Source: Rhizobium album (GTDB lineage: Bacteria > Pseudomonadota > Alphaproteobacteria > Rhizobiales > Rhizobiaceae). Taken from it: DNA of 64,000 bases. The notes under the pieces are model-generated. The model did not search any database, was not told the DNA's origin, and saw only the letters and a program-made list of their open reading frames with translations. Below, piece by piece: positions 1 to 8,095 of the stretch; position 1 is the first letter of the stretch, and the number at the start of each line of letters is the position of its first letter. Both the position numbers and the translations under genes were made by a program. Location of the stretch: contig NZ_QFBC01000012.1 of assembly GCF_003122325.1 (NCBI RefSeq), positions 62,001 through 126,000 on the forward strand. The letters are read 5' to 3'.

Positions 1-470
1 CCAAACATTCCCTCGAACCACGGATCGGGCATCGGCGCGAGCGGCGGCGGGGCGACGACCAGCACCCGCGGCGCCGGATAGGGCGTGCCGACGCCGCCGG
101 CCGAGGTCAGCACCTGGCCGACCAGCTTGCCCATGCCGTTGGCGATCTCATAAGGCGTGCGGTGGAAATAGGATTTCGTATCGTTGGTGCCGAGCATGAT
201 GATGACGAGATCGAGCGGCAGATGGCTGGCGAGCGCGGTGGGCAGATAGGCGCTGCCATTCAGCCGGGCGTCGTTCGGATCGTCGAGACTGGTGGTGCGG
301 GCGCTCAGGCCCTCCTCAATGATGTGGTAACCGTCGCCAAGTTTTGCGGCCATGGCGCCGGTCCAGCGCTGCTCATAGGGATAGCGCAGGGTGGGTGCGG
401 ATTCCTTCACGGGAATCCATCCCCATGTCAGGGAATCTCCGAAGCACAGGATTGAGCGCTTTTCCGCCAT
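1..470 (-). CDS. SGNH/GDSL-family esterase, C-terminus cut by window edge
   Basis: The visible 156 residues form the N-terminal two thirds of an SGNH hydrolase, a family that removes acyl groups such as acetyl from sugars or lipids. The block I nucleophile is seen as CFGDSLTWG at residues 9-17 and the Asn block as GTND near residue 96. The C-terminal Asp-His block lies beyond the left edge. It is the last gene seen in a sugar ABC operon, 29 bases after the second permease, and it resembles the divergent esterase at 5335-5985 (shared IIEEGLS and IIMLGTND segments). No signal peptide is visible, so it probably acts in the cytosol on imported, esterified sugar. The exact substrate cannot be read from the sequence. 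Confidence 0.85.
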   Translation of the reverse strand, partial: MAEKRSILCFGDSLTWGWIPVKESAPTLRYPYEQRWTGAMAAKLGDGYHIIEEGLSARTTSLDDPNDARLNGSAYLPTALASHLPLDLVIIMLGTNDTKSYFHRTPYEIANGMGKLVGQVLTSAGGVGTPYPAPRVLVVAPPPLAPMPDPWFEGMF

Positions 471-499
471 TGACGTCCTCCTTGAATGGCTGTTGACTT

Positions 500-1450
500 T
501 CATTTGCCGGCGCGAAGGCCGTATAAGATGGCCGCGAACAGGATGATCAGGCCCTGTGCGACGAGTTTGCCTGCATCGCCCACGCCGAACATCGTCATCA
601 CGACGAAGAGAAAGGCGAAGCAGAGCACGCCGAAGAAGGGTCCCCAGACGCCACCCTCGCCCCGCCCGAAGACGACCCCGCCAAGAATGGTGGCCGCGAC
701 CGACAGGATCGGCAGGTCGAGGCCGACGCGCACGCTGCCGACGGCGATGGATGCTGTCTGTACAAGTGCTGCAACCGCAGCCATCAGGCCGGCGAGCGTG
801 TGGGCGAGAATGACCGTGCGCTCCACCGGCACGCCGGAAAAATGCGCGGCCGGCATACTTTCCCCGACGGCGGCGACGAAGCGGCCGAAGACGGTCTGCG
901 ACAGGAGCAGCGCCATCAGCGCCGTCAGGACGATCCAGAAGAGCACGGGGCTCGGCACGCCGATGAGGCGGGTATTGAAGAGATCTGCAAAAATCTTCGG
1001 CACGTCGCCCGGCGGCTTGCCGCTCGAAAGATATTGCACGAAGCCGACCAGCACGATCGACAGCGCCAGCGTAACGATGACGGCGGAGACACGGCGCTTG
1101 GCCACCATCACGCCGTTGAAGAAGCCGATGGAAAGGCCGGTCACTAGCGCCAGCGCGACGTAGAAACCAAGCGAAGCGCCGGGGAAGATGCCGGAGGAGA
1201 TGCAATAATTGATGAGAAGGATGACGCCTCCGCCGGAGAGGTCGATCGATTTCACCCGCATCACCAACAGCTGGCCGAGCACCAGAATGCCGAGCGGCAC
1301 GACCTGGCGTACGAAGACGCCGAGCACATTGGCATTCATCATCTGCGGGCGCGCCACGAACAGGATCACCAGCAGCAGGGCGAGCAGGTAATAGGAGGGC
1401 GGAATCTTGGAGACGCGTCGGAAGACGGACGAATTGACGAGGGCCGACAT
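500..1450 (-). CDS. Sugar ABC transporter permease (RbsC-like)
   Basis: This 316-residue hydrophobic protein has the multi-span layout of the RbsC/XylH permease family that works with ribose-type binding proteins. The loop reading FGRFVAAVGESMPAAHFSGV (about residues 195-215) matches the ATPase-coupling loop (FGR.x..G.N..AA..SGI) of this family. The start is the ATG 2 bases after the stop of the preceding permease gene, so the two are translationally coupled; longer in-frame extensions would overlap that gene almost completely. It is the second of two permeases and probably forms a heterodimer with its neighbour. The substrate is inferred only to be a sugar or sugar derivative. Confidence 0.85.
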   Translation of the reverse strand: MSALVNSSVFRRVSKIPPSYYLLALLLVILFVARPQMMNANVLGVFVRQVVPLGILVLGQLLVMRVKSIDLSGGGVILLINYCISSGIFPGASLGFYVALALVTGLSIGFFNGVMVAKRRVSAVIVTLALSIVLVGFVQYLSSGKPPGDVPKIFADLFNTRLIGVPSPVLFWIVLTALMALLLSQTVFGRFVAAVGESMPAAHFSGVPVERTVILAHTLAGLMAAVAALVQTASIAVGSVRVGLDLPILSVAATILGGVVFGRGEGGVWGPFFGVLCFAFLFVVMTMFGVGDAGKLVAQGLIILFAAILYGLRAGK

Positions 1451-1452
1451 GA

Positions 1453-2424
1453 TCAGAGTCCGATCTTCTTGCGCGACTGGAGTGCAACGACGGCCATGAG
1501 CAGGATGCCCTTGACTGCCGTCTGCACGAAGGGCGTGATGTTGAGCAGGTTCATGCCGTTGGACAGCAGCGCCAGAACCGCGACCCCGATAACCGTGCCG
1601 TGCAGGCTGCCGACGCCGCCGGACAGCTGCGTGCCGCCGATGGCGACCGCCGTGATGGCATCCAGTTCCATCAGCAGGCCGACATTCGGATCGCCGGAGA
1701 CGATGCGCCCGGCAAGAAACACGCCGGCAAGAGCCGCGAAGAGCGAGCAGATGACATAAGCAAGCAGGATGTTGCGGTTGGCGGGAATGCCGAAATTGCG
1801 CGCCGCATCGGTCGAGCCGGAGGCGACACCGCCGCCGATGGCGAAGAGATGCAGGCCATAACGCGAGCCGTAGAGCAATTTCCAGGCGACGAGGATCATG
1901 ACGATGCCCCAGAAGACCGGCAGTGGAATGCCGAAAAGCGTGCCCTCCACCATCCAGCGCACGCCGTCCGGCACCGTGCCACCGGAAACCGGGCGCAACA
2001 CACGGGTGATGCCGAGCACGACATATTGCATGGACAGCGTCGCGACGATGGGATGCACGTTGAGCCGTGTGACGCAGTAGCCGTTGCACGCGCCGATCAC
2101 GCCGGCAAGCAGGAAGACGGCTGGGATGGTGACAAAGCCTGGCAGATCGAGCGCGAGGATCGCCGTGGTAAAGCTGACGACCGAACCGATCGAGAGATCA
2201 AGCCCGCCGACAAGCACGACGAACATCTGGCCGACGGCCGTGATCAGCAGCGGCATACCCTGCGCGACGAGATTGGCGAGATTGCTCCATTGGCCAAACT
2301 GGCTAGTGGTGGTGGCCAGCCACAATGCCATGGCGAGTGCGATGACCAGTGGCAGCAGCCACAAGCCCTGCCTGCTGCCGCGACCGGTCAGCAATTTTGC
2401 AAGGGTGAAAGAAGAAGGCATCAT
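1453..2424 (-). CDS. Sugar ABC transporter permease (RbsC-like)
   Basis: This is a 323-residue inner-membrane permease of the ribose/xylose class. The segment GGLDLSIGSVVSF (near residue 70) is the conserved family motif GG.DLSVG, and SRYGLHLFAIGGGVASGSTDAARNFG shows the cytoplasmic coupling loop. The start chosen is the first of two adjacent ATG codons, 16 bases after the ATPase stop; an in-frame ATG 60 bases upstream would sit inside the ATPase gene. It follows the ATPase and precedes a second permease, so the transporter has a two-permease membrane part rather than the single-gene homodimer seen in the second sugar system of this window. Confidence 0.86.
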   Translation of the reverse strand: MMPSSFTLAKLLTGRGSRQGLWLLPLVIALAMALWLATTTSQFGQWSNLANLVAQGMPLLITAVGQMFVVLVGGLDLSIGSVVSFTTAILALDLPGFVTIPAVFLLAGVIGACNGYCVTRLNVHPIVATLSMQYVVLGITRVLRPVSGGTVPDGVRWMVEGTLFGIPLPVFWGIVMILVAWKLLYGSRYGLHLFAIGGGVASGSTDAARNFGIPANRNILLAYVICSLFAALAGVFLAGRIVSGDPNVGLLMELDAITAVAIGGTQLSGGVGSLHGTVIGVAVLALLSNGMNLLNITPFVQTAVKGILLMAVVALQSRKKIGL

Positions 2425-2440
2425 CAGTTTGTCCAGTCCA

Positions 2441-3934
2441 TCAGGCGCTGAGGGCCGCGTCGAGAATGCCGTGCTCGGTCGCATCCGCGGCCCGCATCTC
2501 CGAAACGATGGTATTGCCGTGGATCACATAGAGACGGTCGCACAGACCGATCAGTTCGACCGTCTCGCGTGACAGCACCAGCACAGCACCGCCCGCCTTC
2601 GCAAAGTTACGCAGGATCCGGTAGATTTCTGCTTTGGCACCGACGTCGACGCCGCGCGTCGGCTCCTCGATGAGGAGCACGTCGGCATCGGTCGCGAGAT
2701 AGCGCCCAAGCAGCACCTTCTGTTGATTGCCACCCGACAGTGCGCCAACCGCGGCCGAAGGTCCGGATGCCTTGACGTTCAGCCGTTGCATCGTCTCGGT
2801 GATGACGGTGCCGTAGCGTTTTGCCGCCTTCAATGCCGGGCGGCCGGCATGCAGCGCAGTGACGATGTTTTGCCCGACGGAATGACCGAGGAACAAGCCC
2901 TCGTCCTTGCGATCCTCCGGCACGAAAGCGCCGCCGAGCGCCTGCCAGCGCCTGACACCGCTTTCCTTCGGCACGGGAAGCCGGATGGTTTGCCCATGGC
3001 GGGACAACTGGCCTTCGACCGGTGAAAACTGCCCGACCAGGGCTCGCAACGCCTTCTGCTGCCCTTGCCCTTCGAGCCCTGCAAAACCGACGATCTCGCC
3101 TTTCTTCACCGTGAAAGAGAACGGCTGCGAATCCGGCTGCAGCTTGAGGCCGGTTACGGAAAGCGCCGCCGTCCCGTCGCCGTCGCCACGCTCGGGAAAG
3201 AGGTCTTCCAGCTCTCGCCCGACCATCATCGCGATCAGCGAGGCCGGCGTCATCACCGAAAGCGGCCAGGTGCCGACCAGCTGGCCGTCTTTCAGCACCG
3301 TCACCACGTCGCAGATGGCGAAGATCTCGTCCATGCGGTGGGAGATGTAGACGATCGCCTTGCCGGCATCGCGCAGCGCCCGGATATGCCGGTTGAGAAC
3401 GTCGACGTCGGCGGCATTGAGCGCCGCCGTCGGCTCGTCGAGAATGAAAATGTCGGCATCGGCATCGATGCCGTGGGCGATCTCGACGAATTGCCGTTCG
3501 GCAATGGAGAGCTCCGAAACCAGCGTGTCGGGATCGAGCGTGAGGCCCAGACGGGCGAGCGCACCCTTTGTCTCTTCCCACATCTTCCGCCGGTCGATGC
3601 CGCCGAAGCGGCCCTTCGGTTCACGGCCAAGAAACATGTTTTCAGCGATCGTCATGTTGGACAGCAGCGATAGCTCCTGGAAAACCGTCGAGATACCGGC
3701 TTCAAGGGCCGCGCGCGGATTGGCGAAGCTGACCGCGCTGCCGGCGCGGCGGATCTCGCCGCTGTCAGGCTGATGCACACCGGCCAGGATCTTCATCAAG
3801 GTGGATTTGCCTGCACCATTTTCGCCCATGAGGGCGTGAATGGTGCCCGGCGCCAGCGCCAAAGAAACATCGCGAAGTGCGACGCTGCCGCCAAACGCCT
3901 TTGATATTCCGGCCATTTCAATGAGATGCGACAT
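2441..3934 (-). CDS. Sugar ABC transporter ATP-binding protein (RbsA-like, tandem NBDs)
   Basis: This 497-residue protein carries two nucleotide-binding domains in tandem, as in RbsA/XylG. The first has Walker A GENGAGKST (about residue 37), signature LSIAERQ and Walker B FILDEPTAAL. The second has a degenerate Walker A (GLEGQGQQKAL), which is usual in this family, a full signature LSGGNQQKV and LIEEPTRGVDVG. It energises import by the two permeases downstream. The start MSHLIEMAG gives the normal family N-terminus; a longer reading frame upstream runs into the binding-protein gene and was rejected. The 59-base gap before it holds a stem-loop that may lower its expression relative to the binding protein. 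Confidence 0.88.
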   Translation of the reverse strand: MSHLIEMAGISKAFGGSVALRDVSLALAPGTIHALMGENGAGKSTLMKILAGVHQPDSGEIRRAGSAVSFANPRAALEAGISTVFQELSLLSNMTIAENMFLGREPKGRFGGIDRRKMWEETKGALARLGLTLDPDTLVSELSIAERQFVEIAHGIDADADIFILDEPTAALNAADVDVLNRHIRALRDAGKAIVYISHRMDEIFAICDVVTVLKDGQLVGTWPLSVMTPASLIAMMVGRELEDLFPERGDGDGTAALSVTGLKLQPDSQPFSFTVKKGEIVGFAGLEGQGQQKALRALVGQFSPVEGQLSRHGQTIRLPVPKESGVRRWQALGGAFVPEDRKDEGLFLGHSVGQNIVTALHAGRPALKAAKRYGTVITETMQRLNVKASGPSAAVGALSGGNQQKVLLGRYLATDADVLLIEEPTRGVDVGAKAEIYRILRNFAKAGGAVLVLSRETVELIGLCDRLYVIHGNTIVSEMRAADATEHGILDAALSA

Positions 3935-3952
3935 GGTTTCCCCCGTATCGAT

Positions 3953-3984
3953 GCCGGGAGACAGGCCTCCGCCCGCCTCCCGGC
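3953..3984 (-). repeat. Intercistronic inverted repeat downstream of the binding-protein gene
   Basis: An 8-bp perfect stem (GCCGGGAG / CTCCCGGC) with a 16-base loop lies 10 bases after the binding-protein stop and before the ATPase start. No T-run follows, so it is more likely an mRNA 3'-end stabiliser or partial attenuator than a full terminator. Such hairpins after binding-protein genes are common in ABC operons and raise binding protein over membrane parts. Confidence 0.5.
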
Positions 3985-3993
3985 CCGGTCCGC

Positions 3994-5070
3994 CTACTGC
4001 TTGGCGTAGAACTGCTTGAGCTGTTCCTCGGAGAGTTCCGACGGCCACCAGACGTTGGCCGACAGGTCGTCGCGGTAGTATTTCTTGACCTTTTCGAGGT
4101 CCCAACCTGGCGGATTGTAGTCGTAGTGCTTGTGTAGCGCCTTGCCTTCCAGAAGGGCGACGGCAGCGCGGATGCCGGCGGCACCCTGGGCAGGGCTGTA
4201 TTCCGACGATACCGACTTGAAGCCGTCGGCGATCCACTGGCCGAAGAAGCCGTTGTTGCCTTCGCCGGAGATCGGCGGGATGGGCGTGCCGAACTGCTTG
4301 AAGACGTCAACGCAGGCACGCGTCATGTCCGCGCCCGACGACCAGATGCCATCGACATTCGGATCGTTGAGATAAAGCGTCTCGCAGACCTTCTTGGCCT
4401 TGTCATATTGCCAGTCACCGTGTTCTTCGGCGGCGATCTTGAGCTCCGTCCCTTCCAGCGACTGCTTGAGGCCGTTGTAGCGGTTGGTGTCCTCCGGATG
4501 GCCGGCGAGGCCGCGCAGCACCCAGATATTGCCCTTTCCGCCCAGTTCCTTGACGAGGAAGTCGCCCATCACCTTGCCGAAATGTTCGGCGCCGCCCTGG
4601 ATTTCCGTCGTATAGGCATCGGATTCGATGCGGCCGGTATGCAGCACGACCGGGATGCCCGCCGCAATGGCCTTCTCGATGCTGGCATTGGCGGAGGTCG
4701 AGGTGACCGGCTGGACGATAATCGCATCCACCTTCTGGGCAATCAGGTCCTCGATGTCGGCGACCTGCTTCTTCTGGTCGAAACCGGCATCGAGCAGGAC
4801 GAACTTGGCGATGCGCTTGTCGCGGTCGGCCGCGGCCTGCGCCTCGTGCGCCACCTGCACGGTCCAGGTGTTGGCATTGACGCCGAAGCTGCTCATGCCG
4901 ATGACCCAGGGGGCATCCTTCTTGTACTTGCCCTCTTCCACCGTGGGATTGTTCTCGGCACGGGTCGTGACGCCATCGAGCAGCGGCACCTCCTGCGCAA
5001 AACTGTTCGTCGCGAAGACCACGCCGGCCAAAAGAACCGACAGGCTGATTTTCCTGATGATGCTGCTCAT
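3994..5070 (-). CDS. Periplasmic sugar-binding protein of ABC transporter
   Basis: This is a 358-residue type I periplasmic binding protein of the ribose-binding class. It starts with a clear signal peptide (MSSIIRKISLSVLLAGVVFA then a SFAQ-E cleavage region near residue 24). Family features include the repeated two-lobe pattern, with LIAQKVDAIIVQPVTS (lobe 1) and VDGIWSSGADMTRACVDVFKQFG (lobe 2). The ATG at 5070 has a strong ribosome-binding site (GGAGGAGAAGT) directly upstream; the longer reading frame begins before this site. It is the first gene of the operon and is read divergently from an SGNH esterase and a ROK regulator. The sugar is unknown; the esterases on both sides suggest an acylated sugar or oligosaccharide. 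Confidence 0.88.
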   Translation of the reverse strand: MSSIIRKISLSVLLAGVVFATNSFAQEVPLLDGVTTRAENNPTVEEGKYKKDAPWVIGMSSFGVNANTWTVQVAHEAQAAADRDKRIAKFVLLDAGFDQKKQVADIEDLIAQKVDAIIVQPVTSTSANASIEKAIAAGIPVVLHTGRIESDAYTTEIQGGAEHFGKVMGDFLVKELGGKGNIWVLRGLAGHPEDTNRYNGLKQSLEGTELKIAAEEHGDWQYDKAKKVCETLYLNDPNVDGIWSSGADMTRACVDVFKQFGTPIPPISGEGNNGFFGQWIADGFKSVSSEYSPAQGAAGIRAAVALLEGKALHKHYDYNPPGWDLEKVKKYYRDDLSANVWWPSELSEEQLKQFYAKQ

Positions 5071-5234
5071 ACTTCTCCTCCAAAAGCAGGCGTCCCATTG
5101 GGGAAATTGCCGGCCGGAAGGCATGTGTCAACGACAGCCCGCAACCGATGTCACGCGCTTTGACGGAGCCTCGAAACGACCTGAAACTTTCCTCCGAGCG
5201 ACACAAAACCACTGGCGCTTTCGCCTGTCAATAG

Positions 5235-5255
5235 TTATTCAGAATGAATGAATAA
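5235..5255. promoter_or_regulatory. Candidate operator: TTATTCA-N7-TGAATAA
   Basis: A perfect 7-bp inverted repeat with a 7-base spacer lies in the AT-rich divergent region between the sugar-binding protein gene and the second esterase. Its size and AT-rich arms resemble ROK-family (NagC/Mlc type) operators, and a ROK regulator is encoded two genes away. Regulation of both directions by that protein is inference. Confidence 0.55.
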
Positions 5256-5334
5256 TATGCCAATCTTGCAAATCGCCCTCGCAGATGCGAAGTCTCAATC
5301 CGAAAAGCGGGCCTCCGGCCCGATGGAGGAGACA

Positions 5335-5985
5335 GTGACGCGCACCGTTCTATGCTTCGGGGATTCCAATACCCATGGCCAGATTCCGGGCGGCAGCCCG
5401 CTTGAGCGTTATAATCGCGGGCAGCGTTGGGGCGGCGTGCTGGAGGAACTGCTCGGCTCCGGCTGGCAGGTCATCGAGGAGGGTTTGAGCGGCCGTACCA
5501 CCGTTCATGACGACCCGATCGAGGGCGCGCTGAAAAACGGCCGCACCTATCTGCGTCCCTGCCTGCAAAGCCACACGCCGCTCGACCTGATCATTATCAT
5601 GCTCGGCACCAATGACCTGAAGCGACGGTTCAACATGCCGCCGTCGGAGGTTGCCATGGGCATCGGCTGCCTCGTCCACGATATTCGCGAACTGTCGCCC
5701 GGCCCAGCCGGCCACGACCCGGAGATCATGATCGTCGCGCCACCACCGATGCTGGACGACCTGCGCGAATGGGAATCGATCTTTTCCGGCGCGCAGGAGA
5801 AATCCCGCAAGCTCGCGCTGGAATTTGAGATCATGGCGGATTCGCTGGAGGCGCATTTCTTCGATGCCGGCACGGTCTGCCAGTGCTCGCCAGCCGATGG
5901 CTTCCACATCGACGAGGACGCACACCGCCAGCTTGGCGAGGCATTGGCACAGGAAGTTCTGGCGATCGGATGGACCAATGCGTAA
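5335..5985 (+). CDS. SGNH/GDSL-family esterase (second copy)
   Basis: This 216-residue protein is a complete SGNH hydrolase. It shows block I CFGDSNTHG (residues 7-15), the Asn block GTND, and a C-terminal DGFHIDEDAH that supplies the catalytic Asp and His. Family members hydrolyse acyl esters on sugars, lipids or thioesters. The GTG at 5335 was chosen because GGAGGA lies 4 bases before it; an in-frame ATG at 5323 and another at 5248 lack such a site. It is divergent from the sugar ABC operon whose last gene is a related esterase, and 45 bases before the ROK regulator, with which it probably forms an operon. No export signal is seen. Confidence 0.85.
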   Translation: MTRTVLCFGDSNTHGQIPGGSPLERYNRGQRWGGVLEELLGSGWQVIEEGLSGRTTVHDDPIEGALKNGRTYLRPCLQSHTPLDLIIIMLGTNDLKRRFNMPPSEVAMGIGCLVHDIRELSPGPAGHDPEIMIVAPPPMLDDLREWESIFSGAQEKSRKLALEFEIMADSLEAHFFDAGTVCQCSPADGFHIDEDAHRQLGEALAQEVLAIGWTNA

Positions 5986-6029
5986 GCCTTGCCGCCTGAT
6001 TGCCGCCATTTGCGGGAAGGAGCGCTGCC

Positions 6030-7112
6030 TTGCCTGACATGCGTTTCGCACCGCCCAACCCGCTTCGTATCGCCGATCGCGCCAGTGGCCTCAATTCGCT
6101 CAGCGTGCGCAGCCACAACGAGCGCCTCGTCCTCTCGCTGCTGCTGCAGAACGAGGCGACGACCCGCCTTGAGATCGGAGAGAAGACCGGCCTTTCGGCG
6201 CAGACGATCTCCGTCATCGTGCGCTCCCTGGAACAGGAAGGCCTCGTGGTGCGCGGCGAGGCGCAGAAGGGCCGTGTCGGCCCGCCAACGACGCCGCTGA
6301 TGCTGAATTCGGAAGGTGCCTATTCGGTCGGCGTCAGCGTCGGCTATCGCAACACCCACATCGTCGTCGTCGATTTTATCGGCACTGTGCAGCATCAACA
6401 CGTGATGCCGCATAAGACAGCCGATACTTTCGATGCGCCGGAGGCTCTGGCGCTGGCAATCCGCCAAGCCGTCGCCAGTCTTTCTGAAAGCCGGCAAGCG
6501 CGTGTCGCCGGCGTTGGCCTTGCCCTACCCACGCCGCCGATGCGCTCAGGCCCGGATCATGACGTGCTGCACCGCTATCTGGAGACGGAGCTTGGCCTTC
6601 CCGTCTTCGTCCAGAATGACATCACGGCGGCAGCCGGCGGCGAAAGCCTGTTCGGCACGGCGCGGCAATTGCAGGATTTCCTGTTCTTCTATCTTGGCGC
6701 CCGACTGCATGGCCGTCTCGTGCTCAACCACCAGATCTACAACGGCAATTCGCCGCTGAGCTACGATGTCGGCGTGCTGGCGCTGGAGCGCTCTTTGCCG
6801 GCCGGCGACCCGACTGCGGCCAGGCTATGGGAACAACATCCGGCCTGGCCGCCGATGGGACCGGCATTCGCCGTCTGGCAGCAGGCCTGTGCGGAAAGTC
6901 TTATCAAATCGACGCAGGCGCTGTTGCAATTCATCGAACTGAAAACCGTGCTGCTATCGTCCTTCATTCCCCCCGAGATCTGCAGCGTGCTGTGCAAGCT
7001 CGTCCAGCAGGAAATTCCGTCCGTCAATGCCGTCGTCGGCCGAACGTCCGCAGCGCCAAAGGCTGTCGGTGCAGCAAGCCTTCCGTTCAGTTCCCGGTTC
7101 ATGGTGAACTGA
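6030..7112 (+). CDS. ROK-family transcriptional regulator
   Basis: The protein (about 360 residues) has an N-terminal winged helix (residues 20-85; SVRSHNERLVLSLLLQNEA then TRLEIGEKTGLSAQTISVIV), followed by a ROK sugar-kinase-like domain with FVQNDITAAAGGESLFG in place of the usual ENDANAAALGE. The glycine-rich phosphate loop is altered (GVSVGYRNTH) and the CxCGxxGC zinc motif of active ROK kinases is absent, so it is probably a sensor and not an enzyme. The TTG at 6030 follows AAGGAG by 7 bases and is preferred; an ATG at 6039 is the alternative. It most likely controls the flanking sugar transporter and esterases, probably by repression lifted by the imported sugar. Confidence 0.82.
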   Translation: MPDMRFAPPNPLRIADRASGLNSLSVRSHNERLVLSLLLQNEATTRLEIGEKTGLSAQTISVIVRSLEQEGLVVRGEAQKGRVGPPTTPLMLNSEGAYSVGVSVGYRNTHIVVVDFIGTVQHQHVMPHKTADTFDAPEALALAIRQAVASLSESRQARVAGVGLALPTPPMRSGPDHDVLHRYLETELGLPVFVQNDITAAAGGESLFGTARQLQDFLFFYLGARLHGRLVLNHQIYNGNSPLSYDVGVLALERSLPAGDPTAARLWEQHPAWPPMGPAFAVWQQACAESLIKSTQALLQFIELKTVLLSSFIPPEICSVLCKLVQQEIPSVNAVVGRTSAAPKAVGAASLPFSSRFMVN

Positions 7113-7196
7113 TTGGAGATTTAAGGCCCTTGGCAGGGTTCGAACAGCTGCTGTTATTGGCGATCGGCCGCAGCTATGGCCTGAATGATGCCACTT

Positions 7197-7906
7197 TCAT
7201 GCTCTGTTAACTTTTTGCAGTCCGAAGAGACGCGCAAGCAGATCGTTCTGATCGCTGACGGTCCAGCCACCGGAAAAGCCGAAACCTTTCCTGCCGTGTT
7301 GAAGGATTGGAAGCCGCCGATCCTGGGCATGGTCTTCTTCACCCGGAAGTGGTCGCTCTCGATTGCCTGTTGAAGAGGCTTGGTTACATAATGAACCGTA
7401 TCCAGATGCAGTAGCCCATCGTCAACCGACGCTTTAGTCGCCGGCGGAAACGTATTGGCGCCATCCGTGCCGATCTTGCCGGGCGACAATAACGGCTCGT
7501 CTTTCAGCATCTTGCGGAAGAAGCGCCTGGCGGCATCGAGATCACGCTTCGCCGTCAGCAGAAAATCGACCGGGTTGCCGCATTTATCGATGGCGCGGTA
7601 CAGAAAGCGCCACTTGCCGCGGATCTTTACATAAGTCTCGTCAATCCGGACCGAACCACAGTGTGGGCGGAACTGGCGCAACCGCTTCTCGATGACAGGT
7701 GCATAGGCAAGAACCCAGCGGTTGATTGTGCTGTGGTCGACCTCAAAGCCGCGCTCGCGGAACATCTCCTCAATATCCCGATAGCTGAGCGGACAGCGAA
7801 GCTACCAGGCCACCGCCTGCAGAATCAGCCACGCCTCGAAATGCCGGCCTTTGAAGTCATCCTTCGATTGGCGCTTCAGCTTTTCGGCAATGGCATTCAG
7901 AAGCAT
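7197..7906 (-). pseudogene. IS6-family transposase, inactivated
   Basis: Read from the ATG at 7906, the frame encodes the IS6/IS26-type DDE transposase start (MLLNAIAEKLKRQSKDDFKGRHFEAW), then a TAG stop at 7804-7802 where the family has a tyrosine (AVAW-stop-LRCPLSYRDIEEMF). Translation continues through VRIDETYVKIRGKWRFLYRAID and GTDGAN (catalytic Asp residues) to GGFQSFNTA. There a short deletion removes about a dozen residues and shifts the frame; the conserved tail RKGFGFSGGWTV...FGLQKVNRA is found in another frame and ends at 7197. The element therefore has at least two disabling lesions and cannot move by itself. Confidence 0.85.
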
Positions 7907-7989
7907 CGGTTCGCTCCGCAACGTTCGGAGCGAAAATTTCTCCTCCCATGGTCAACATCGGGTTAAATACAAAAATTTGCGGCAGGCCC
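7197..7989 (-). mobile_element. IS6-family insertion sequence remnant
   Basis: Besides the broken transposase, the transposase-proximal end is visible: the sequence at 7989-7976 on the minus strand (GGGCCTGCCGCAAA) resembles the IS6/IS26 terminal repeat (GGCACTGTTGCAAA) and lies 83 bases before the transposase start, a normal spacing. I could not find a matching repeat or a target duplication at the other end, near 7120-7196, so that end is probably lost or degraded. It sits between the ROK regulator and the dehydrogenase gene, marking an old rearrangement point. Confidence 0.65.
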
Positions 7990-8095
7990 ATGTTGCTTCT
8001 CCATCCGAACCACCCAAAGATAAACGTCATGAACGGGATCATGACCCTTTCCGACCCAATCCCGTACATATGTTCCAGTAGCGTTGCATACGCCC

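Noticed and set aside
7125-7150. tRNA-like GGGTTCGAA word
   Set aside because: It resembles a T-arm only in the loop; no pairing arm, acceptor or anticodon stem is found around it.
7990-8095. Aromatic-rich short frame (…HMYGIGSERVMIPFMTFIFGWFGW…) on the minus strand between the IS end and the dehydrogenase stop
   Set aside because: It has no ribosome site and no recognised family; it may be debris next to the insertion sequence but cannot be supported.
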